From contig CBDCSD010000001.1 in NCBI GenBank assembly GCA_965221345.1, forward strand, positions 248,001-312,000: DNA of 64,000 bases, read 5' to 3'. Made by a program: the position numbers and the translations under genes. Below, piece after piece: positions 58,619-64,000 of this stretch; position 1 is the stretch's first letter, and every line of letters begins with the position of its first letter. Origin of the DNA: Bin5 sp965221345 (lineage in GTDB: Bacteria; Chloroflexota; Anaerolineae; Caldilineales; Caldilineaceae). The notes below the pieces were generated by a model. The model saw only the letters and a list, made by a program, of their open reading frames with translations, was not told the DNA's origin and searched no databases.

Positions 58619-59260
58619 ATGTTAGATATTCAGGATGATGTGACCCCCATCTACGATAAGCAGAATCAACCCCGTCCAATTCTGGTCGTGCTTTCCGGGC
58701 CGAGCGGCGTCGGCAAAGATACCACCTTGATGCTGTTGAAGCGGCGGAAACTCCCCTTTCATTTCGTTGTCACCGCCACCACCCGGCCCCGCCGGCCCGC
58801 TGAGGTCGAGGGCGTCGACTACCACTTCATGTCGGTCGGCGAATTTGCCGAAATGATCGACGCCAATGAACTCTTGGAATATGCCGTCGTCTATGGCGAC
58901 TACAAGGGCATCCCCAAAACCCACGTCCGCAAAGCCTTGGCAAGCGGCAAGGATGTTATCCTCCGTATCGACGTACAGGGCGCGGCCACCATCCGCCGCC
59001 TCATACCGGAGGCGGTGACCATCTTCCTCGTTGCCGAAAATGAAGTGGAGCAGATGCGGCGGCTGCGGGAACGCAAAACCGAAACCTCCGACAGACTGAA
59101 AATGCGAATCGCCACCGCACGCAAGGAGTTGCAGCAACTGCACGAGTTTCATTACGTCGTCGTCAATCGCGACGACCGCCAGGAAGAGACCGTCGACAAG
59201 GTGATCAGCATTATTCAGGCGGAAAAATGTCGCGTGGACTGGTCGCCCTTAAATCTATAG
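58619..59260 (+). CDS. gmk: guanylate kinase
   Basis: 213 residues. It phosphorylates GMP to GDP with ATP. P-loop 'SGPSGVGKDTTLM' near residues 26-38, GMP-binding 'TATTRPRRPAEVEGVDYHFMSVGEF' (Arg and Tyr ligands) and 'LEYAVVYGDYKGIPKTHVRKAL' all match the family; 'ILRIDVQGAATIRRL' and 'RLRERKTETSDRLKMR' form the rest of the core. The N-terminus is about 20 residues longer than in E. coli. The rhomboid gene follows 10 nt after the stop, so co-transcription is likely. Confidence 0.95.
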   Translation: MLDIQDDVTPIYDKQNQPRPILVVLSGPSGVGKDTTLMLLKRRKLPFHFVVTATTRPRRPAEVEGVDYHFMSVGEFAEMIDANELLEYAVVYGDYKGIPKTHVRKALASGKDVILRIDVQGAATIRRLIPEAVTIFLVAENEVEQMRRLRERKTETSDRLKMRIATARKELQQLHEFHYVVVNRDDRQEETVDKVISIIQAEKCRVDWSPLNL

Positions 59261-59270
59261 CTGGGCCGCA

Positions 59271-60083
59271 ATGAACCTCTTTGGCAACGCGTCCCGTCCA
59301 AGCAGCGGTCCCGCCGCCGGCCCGTCACTGACGCCAACATTCTTCATCCCCCTCGTCCCCCCGCGCGTCAGCCGCGCGCTGATCGCCATCAACCTCCTCG
59401 TCTTCGCTGCCACCTTCATCTATGGGCTGCTGGAATACCGCGTATGGAACGGCCCCACCAATCTGCAGGTCCTCTTTGACCTCGGCATGAAATCCAACTG
59501 GCATATCATGCAAGGCCAGAGCTGGCGCCTCTTTACCGCCATGTTCCTCCACATCGGCCCCATCCATCTCATCTCCAATCTGATCGGCCTCTTCTGGCTT
59601 GGCCCCATTATCGAAGGCCACTTCGGCCACCTCCGCTTCTCCGTCATCTACCTGCTCGGCGGCCTGCTCGGCAGCATCGCCAGCTACGCCTTTTCGCCCG
59701 CCCTCTCCGCTGGAGCATCCGGAGCCGTCTTCGCCCTGCTCGGCGCAACCATCGTCTATTTCTATCGCTATCGGGAAAATATGGGCCGCCAGGGGCAGTC
59801 AATGCTCCAGTCCGCCCTCGCCATTCTGGTCATCAACCTCGTGCTCGGCTTTTCGGTCACCAACGTCGACAACTGGGGCCACTTGGGCGGCCTCGCCGGC
59901 GGCGCCATCATCGCCATCGGCCTGGTGCCTCGTTACCGCTCGCCGGCCCTCGTGCGCTTTGGCCGCCAGCCCCTCATACGCGAAGCCCGCATCGTCCGCA
60001 GCCTTGCCTGGACCCTGCTCTGCGCCGCCCTCTTCTTCGCCGCCTTCCAGACCGCCACCCTCGCCGGCCCCCCTCTGCGCTAG
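59271..60083 (+). CDS. rhomboid-family intramembrane serine protease
   Basis: 270 residues with six or seven membrane segments. The catalytic dyad is Ser150 (GASGAVFALLG) and His204 (WGHLGGLAGG), and oxyanion residue Asn103 lies in 'HLISNLIGL'. The 'RLFTAMFLHIGPIHL' segment is the usual L1/TM2 region. It cuts membrane proteins within the bilayer; substrates are unknown. The start lies 10 nt after gmk. Confidence 0.93.
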   Translation: MNLFGNASRPSSGPAAGPSLTPTFFIPLVPPRVSRALIAINLLVFAATFIYGLLEYRVWNGPTNLQVLFDLGMKSNWHIMQGQSWRLFTAMFLHIGPIHLISNLIGLFWLGPIIEGHFGHLRFSVIYLLGGLLGSIASYAFSPALSAGASGAVFALLGATIVYFYRYRENMGRQGQSMLQSALAILVINLVLGFSVTNVDNWGHLGGLAGGAIIAIGLVPRYRSPALVRFGRQPLIREARIVRSLAWTLLCAALFFAAFQTATLAGPPLR

Positions 60084-60126
60084 CCCCGTCCCCTCTTCAC
60101 AATCCCCCTGCAGTTCCCACTATCCA

Positions 60127-62184
60127 CTATCCCCTATCCACTATCCCCTGCCCTTCCAACCCCTCCGCAATCAACTCCACCACATCCTTCACCTCCACAC
60201 CCTCCTGCGCCGTCGCCGCCGCATCCGACATCATCGTCAGGCAGAACGGGCAGCCCACCGCGATCGTGTCCGCGCCCGTGCCCCGCGCTTCAGCGTAGCG
60301 CTCCGCACTGACCGCCCGCTCGCCCGGCTCCTCCTCCTTCCAGAACTGGGCCCCGCCCGCCCCGCAACAAAAACTCTGCTGGCCATGGCGCGGCATCTCC
60401 TCCAGCTCAATGTTGCCCGCCTCCAGCAGCGCGCGCGGCGCATCGACGATGCCGTTATGGCGCCCCAGATAACAGGGATCGTGGAACGTAACCACCCCAT
60501 CCTGCTGCACGTTGTACTCCAGTTTGCGGGCCGCCACCAGCTCCGACAGCAGCTGCGTATGGTGGATGACTTCGAACGGCAGCGGCGCTTCGCTCCCGCT
60601 GTACTGGTGATACTCCTTGCCGATGCTGTGCAGACAATGCGGGCACGTGGTCACGATCCGCCGCGGCGCGACCTCGGTCAACAGCTCGATATTGCTCTCG
60701 GCCATCCCCCAGAAAAGGTCTTCGCGGCCAGAGCGCCGCGCCGCATCGCCGCTGCAACTCTCCATCTCGCCCAGCACCGCGTAGCTGACGCCGGCGTGGT
60801 TCAGCACCTTGGCAAATGCCCGCGCCGTCTGCCTCGCACGCGGATCGTAGCTCGGCGCGCAACCCACCCACCACAGAATATCGGCCTCCGGCTTCTCCTC
60901 AACCGTCGGCACCGCCAGCCCTTCCGTCCACGCCAGCCGTTCGCGCGCGCTCTGGTTCCACGGATTGCCCTGCCGTTCCATGCCGCGATAGGCCTGCTGC
61001 AGCTCCTGCGGAAAATTGTCCTCGGTCAGCGCCTGGTACCGCCGCAGGTGCATGATGTCGAACATCGGCTCGTTGCCCACCGGACAGATGTCGATGCACG
61101 CCCCGCACGCCGTGCACGCCCACACCGCCGATTCGCTGATCGCATAGTCGAGCAAAGGCGGAGTCTCCCCGCCGGCCGCGATCGCCTCGGCCTGCTCGTT
61201 GATGGCATAGCGTTTGTTTATCTCCAGCGCCGCCGGCGACAACTCCTTGCCGGTCACATATGCGGGGCACACATCCTGGCAGCGGTTGCACATGATGCAG
61301 GCATACGCATCCACCAAATGCGGCCACGGCAGCTGCTCCAGCCGCGCCGCGCCGAACTCCTCGATCGTCTCGTCCTCGAAATCGAGTGGCGGCAACTCTC
61401 CCAGCGAACTCCGCGGCGGCCGCGCCAGAAAGTTGACGCCCGCCATGATCAGGTGCAGATGTTTCGTGCGCGGGAAATACGGCACAAAGGCCAGCACCAG
61501 CCCGAGCGCGACCCACCAGCCCACATGCTGTCCCAGCGTCAGCGCGAACGCGTCCATGCCGCCCCACAACAGGCTGACGCCATTGGCGAACGGTTGCGCC
61601 GCGTCCCCACGCCCGGTCGCCTGCCGCGCCAGCGCGATCGCAAAGCTCTCGCCCAGCAGGCGGAACCCCACGTGCAGCAGGATGAACAGGCCGACAACCA
61701 GCGAGTCGCGCCCAATGCCCCCGCCCTTCACCCCCTCCACCAGCATGACATTGTCGTGATAGCCCAGCGCCGGCACGCGTACCACAAAACGGCGCAGCAG
61801 AAAATAGACCATCCCGGTCAATATGCCAACCGTCACGATGTCCGCCACAAATCGGTAACCGGCCCCTATCAAACCTTCGCCCAGAAAGCGGATCGGCAGA
61901 TAGCCCTGCAACAGGTCGCCGAAGTTCACCAGCAGATAGAAGACGAACCCCCACGCAATCAGCGCGTGGAAGACACCGGCCCGCCCGCGGCTCTTCCACA
62001 GATTGCCGAAAGTAAGCCACCTGCCGGCCGCAAGCGCCAACCGCCCGCCAAGCTCACCCCGACTAGGCAAATCCCCTTCCCCCCGCCGCACCACATCATA
62101 GACCCGTCGGAACTGAACGAAGCTCACATAGATAGAGACGGCCACCGCCGCCAGAAAAATTAGCTTCTCGGCAAAAGTCAGCAT
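60127..62184 (-). CDS. membrane Fe-S oxidoreductase with two CCG domains
   Basis: 685 residues from the ATG at 62184; upstream in-frame codons to 62283 look non-coding. The N-terminus has about five membrane helices of the respiratory-nitrate-reductase-gamma/DUF3483 type. Two 4Fe-4S motifs follow: 'CIMCNRCQDVCP' (about 293-305) and 'CTACGACIDICP' (about 354-366). Then come two CCG cysteine-rich domains as in heterodisulfide reductase HdrD: 'VGCAPSYDPR...MESCSGDAARR...CPHCLHSIG' and 'FHDPCYLGRHN...SFCCGAGGAQFW'. It probably passes electrons from membrane quinones to a cytoplasmic partner; the partner is not encoded nearby. Confidence 0.88.
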   Translation of the reverse strand: MLTFAEKLIFLAAVAVSIYVSFVQFRRVYDVVRRGEGDLPSRGELGGRLALAAGRWLTFGNLWKSRGRAGVFHALIAWGFVFYLLVNFGDLLQGYLPIRFLGEGLIGAGYRFVADIVTVGILTGMVYFLLRRFVVRVPALGYHDNVMLVEGVKGGGIGRDSLVVGLFILLHVGFRLLGESFAIALARQATGRGDAAQPFANGVSLLWGGMDAFALTLGQHVGWWVALGLVLAFVPYFPRTKHLHLIMAGVNFLARPPRSSLGELPPLDFEDETIEEFGAARLEQLPWPHLVDAYACIMCNRCQDVCPAYVTGKELSPAALEINKRYAINEQAEAIAAGGETPPLLDYAISESAVWACTACGACIDICPVGNEPMFDIMHLRRYQALTEDNFPQELQQAYRGMERQGNPWNQSARERLAWTEGLAVPTVEEKPEADILWWVGCAPSYDPRARQTARAFAKVLNHAGVSYAVLGEMESCSGDAARRSGREDLFWGMAESNIELLTEVAPRRIVTTCPHCLHSIGKEYHQYSGSEAPLPFEVIHHTQLLSELVAARKLEYNVQQDGVVTFHDPCYLGRHNGIVDAPRALLEAGNIELEEMPRHGQQSFCCGAGGAQFWKEEEPGERAVSAERYAEARGTGADTIAVGCPFCLTMMSDAAATAQEGVEVKDVVELIAEGLEGQGIVDRG

Positions 62185-62380
62185 GGCAGTTCGCACCCGC
62201 TTCCGTGTACTGTGTTGGGACCACTGTGTTGGATCCGCTTCTCCGCCCTCCGGCGCCCTTCCGCGCAGGCGAGCATTGCACAATTATACACGCCCAACCT
62301 GCATCCCAATATAGCTGCATTTCCCCCGCCGACAGGCGCCTCCTCCCCCATCCCCCAGCGGGACCCCCCTTCCCCGCGCC
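62185..62380. other. intergenic region
   Basis: No gene supported. It contains 'ctgtgttgggaccactgtgttgga', a 12-bp direct repeat (about 62208-62231). Confidence 0.5.
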
Positions 62381-62690
62381 CCTCCACGGATTAAAGGGTT
62401 TCAAGGTGTTCTCCGTGCCCCTCCGTGGCCCTTCGTGGATCGAAGGGTTTAAGGTGTTCTTCGTGGCCCTTCGTGGATCAAAAGGTTTTAAGGTGTTCTT
62501 AGTGGTCCTTCGTGGCCCTTCGTGGATCAAAAGGTTTTAGGTGTTCTCCGTGCCCCTCCGTGTCCCTCCGTGGATCAAAGGGTTTAAGGTGTTCTTCGTG
62601 GCCCTTCGTGGATCAAAGGGTTTTGAAGTGTTCCTGTGTCCTTGGTGGATCAAAAGGTTCTAAGGTGTTCCACCGTTCCGCCGTTCCACA
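62381..62690 (+). repeat. tandem 'ttcgtggatcaaaaggttttaaggtgttct' repeats
   Basis: About seven units of 40-50 bp with the core 'gtggatcaaa.ggtttaaggtgttctt', alternating 'tgcccctccgtgg' and 'ggcccttcgtgg'. Same family as 18730-19320, 56460-56545 and 57300-57770. Confidence 0.88.
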
Positions 62691-62785
62691 CACCCCCCAT
62701 AAAGTAGCGCAGCAGACCGAACACGCCTATACTTCAGTGATCACGAACCATCAACCACCAGTCTTCAACACTATCGTACATTCGC

Positions 62786-62830
62786 GGCAGTTCACTAAAA
62801 ACTAAAAACTGACTACTAAAAACTGCAGTT
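62786..62830. repeat. 'actaaaaactaaaaactgactactaaaaactg' tract
   Basis: Short simple repeat, near-identical to 12324-12356 and related to 39188-39209 and 48990-49030, each shortly upstream of a start codon or at a gene end. Confidence 0.7.
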
Positions 62831-62843
62831 CACGGAATCCCCG

Positions 62844-64000
62844 ATGCTCGGAACCATAATCCCTGCCCGCAGATTCGCCATCGCAATGGTGCGCCGCATG
62901 TTGCAGGTAGATCTGCCGGCCTCCGTCCGTTCCGATGAGGATGTCGAGGCCGAAGTATGGCGCAACTACAACTGGAACTTCGCCGTAAATGTAACCGATG
63001 GCGCCCTCTTCCTACTGGCCCAGAGCCTCATGTCGGCGACGACGATCCTCCCCTTCTTCGTCAGCAGGCTCACCGATAACCCCTTCTACTTCGGCCTGCT
63101 CGCAGTGATCGCCAACGGCGGCTGGTTCTTTCCCCAGCTCTTCAGCGCCGGGTCGATCGAACGCACTGCCCGCAAAAAACCCTGGTTGATCAATCTGGGA
63201 TTCTTCCTCGAACGCCTTCCGCTCGTCCTCCTGACCGCAACTGCCCTCCTCGCAGTCCGTTCACCCTCTTGGGCCCTGACCCTCTTCCTGCTGGCATTTG
63301 CCGTCTACAACCTCGGCGCCGGCATCATCGCTCCCGCATGGCAGGACCTGATCGCCGTCTGTTTTCCCGCCACGCGCCGCGGGCGCATGATGGGCGTAAC
63401 CATGTTCGTAGGCGGCATCGCCGGCGCTCTGGGTGCCATCGGCAGCAGCCGCATTCTGGAGACTCTGCCCTTCCCCCGCAATTTCCTCATCCTGTTCGGG
63501 CTGGCTACCATCCTCATGTTCCTCGGCTGGGCAGTCCTGGCCCTTACGCGTGAGCCCGTGCGCCAGGTCCCGCGCACCGACGAGAACCGTCTCCGCATCT
63601 GGACCAGGCTGGGCCGGATCCTGCGGCGGGATCAAAACTTCCGCCGCTTCCTCATCGCCCGCGGCCTGCTGGCCGTCGGCGGCATGGGCATGGCCTTCGT
63701 TACCGTCGCCGCCGTCAGCAAATGGGACGTCTCGGGCGGCACCGTCGGCAACTACACCGTCGCCCTGCTGGTCGGCCAATCGGTCAGCAATCTGCTGTTT
63801 GGGCTGCTGGCCGACCGCAAAGGGCATAAGCCGCCGCTCGTACTCGGCGGGCTGGCCGCCGCCTCGGCCTATATCATCGCCGGCCTCACGACGAATCCGC
63901 TCCTCTACTACCTGGTCTTCCTGCTCCTCGGCGTCTATTTCAGCGCCACCTTCGTCTCCGGCCTCATGATCGTGCTCGAGTTCGTCGGGCCGGAACAGCG
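62844..64000 (+). CDS. MFS transporter (partial at window edge)
   Basis: The frame opens at ATG 62844 and runs off the right edge, giving about 385 codons. After a ~55-residue cytoplasmic N-terminus come at least nine hydrophobic segments: 'DGALFLLAQSLMSATTILPFF', 'FYFGLLAVIANGGWFFPQLF', 'LPLVLLTATALLAV', 'FAVYNLGAGIIAPAW', and more. The basic loop between helices 4 and 5 ('FPATRRGRMMG') fits a major-facilitator permease. The family substrate is unknown. No clear ribosome-binding site, and the C-terminus is outside the window. Confidence 0.8.
   Translation, partial: MLGTIIPARRFAIAMVRRMLQVDLPASVRSDEDVEAEVWRNYNWNFAVNVTDGALFLLAQSLMSATTILPFFVSRLTDNPFYFGLLAVIANGGWFFPQLFSAGSIERTARKKPWLINLGFFLERLPLVLLTATALLAVRSPSWALTLFLLAFAVYNLGAGIIAPAWQDLIAVCFPATRRGRMMGVTMFVGGIAGALGAIGSSRILETLPFPRNFLILFGLATILMFLGWAVLALTREPVRQVPRTDENRLRIWTRLGRILRRDQNFRRFLIARGLLAVGGMGMAFVTVAAVSKWDVSGGTVGNYTVALLVGQSVSNLLFGLLADRKGHKPPLVLGGLAAASAYIIAGLTTNPLLYYLVFLLLGVYFSATFVSGLMIVLEFVGPEQ

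Noticed and set aside
59599..62163. 854-codon plus-strand frame across the rhomboid and Fe-S genes
   Set aside because: It is the antisense/out-of-frame shadow of two well-supported genes; composition is Pro/Ala/Arg/His-rich with no domain.

Overview
This is a high-GC bacterial chromosome segment. It probably comes from a Chloroflexota lineage (Anaerolineae/Caldilineae-like). That placement is inference, from four kinds of evidence: secreted proteins on long Thr-Pro 'PTATPTPT' stalks carrying SH3, LRR and FN3 modules; tandem orphan Leu/Ile/Val-type binding lipoproteins; an R3H-ATPase/thymidylate kinase/DarA neighbourhood; and intergenic regions crowded with short dispersed repeats. Several genes appear to use TTG or GTG starts. 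There is no rRNA, cas gene or prophage in the window.

Layout. 1-8.1 kb: three same-strand paralogous secreted SH3-array proteins (the first cut by the window edge), each followed by a hairpin terminator; the two complete copies share a similar leader of about 250 nt. 8.2-16 kb (minus strand): a HepT/MntA toxin-antitoxin pair, a DUF2442 protein, an orphan Phd-like antitoxin, a kinase-like phosphotransferase, RNase HI, two tandem branched-chain-amino-acid-type binding lipoproteins and a MarR regulator. 16.0-16.5 kb: three tRNA-Ala genes. 17-18 kb: two VOC/PhnB-like proteins. 18.0-19.4 kb: a non-coding block of two tandem repeat families. 19.4-22.8 kb: two lipoproteins sharing a cysteine-bearing FN3-like repeat.

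23.1-36.9 kb is a defence island built around a type I restriction-modification locus: hsdM, a HigB/HigA pair, a truncated hsdS joined to an unrelated gene remnant, a MntA-like nucleotidyltransferase fused in frame to HsdS, a reverse transcriptase overlapping the hsdS stop by 1 nt, an unrecognised partner protein, a protein with a HEPN-like RxxxxH motif, and hsdR. The RT and its partner are more AT-rich than hsdM and hsdR. This RT module nested in an R-M operon is the best candidate in the window for an undescribed system.

37.2-46.5 kb: two large secreted or surface proteins ending in the same HExxH metallopeptidase-like domain, separated by an intact ISKra4-like insertion with an 8-bp target duplication, a Cys/His-motif protein and a decayed IS66 fragment. 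47.7-64 kb is more housekeeping in character: a GNAT-like protein, an R3H ATPase, thymidylate kinase, a frameshifted YfhO-like/GT-C glycosyltransferase fusion with a decayed tail, DarA (c-di-AMP receptor), an FmdB-type zinc ribbon, guanylate kinase, a rhomboid protease, a large Fe-S oxidoreductase and an MFS transporter running off the right edge. Intergenic DNA here carries 'ccgtggatcaaa...aggtgttct' tandem repeats, the palindrome GGGCACCC-CTTGT-GGGTGCCC and short 'actaaaaact' tracts.
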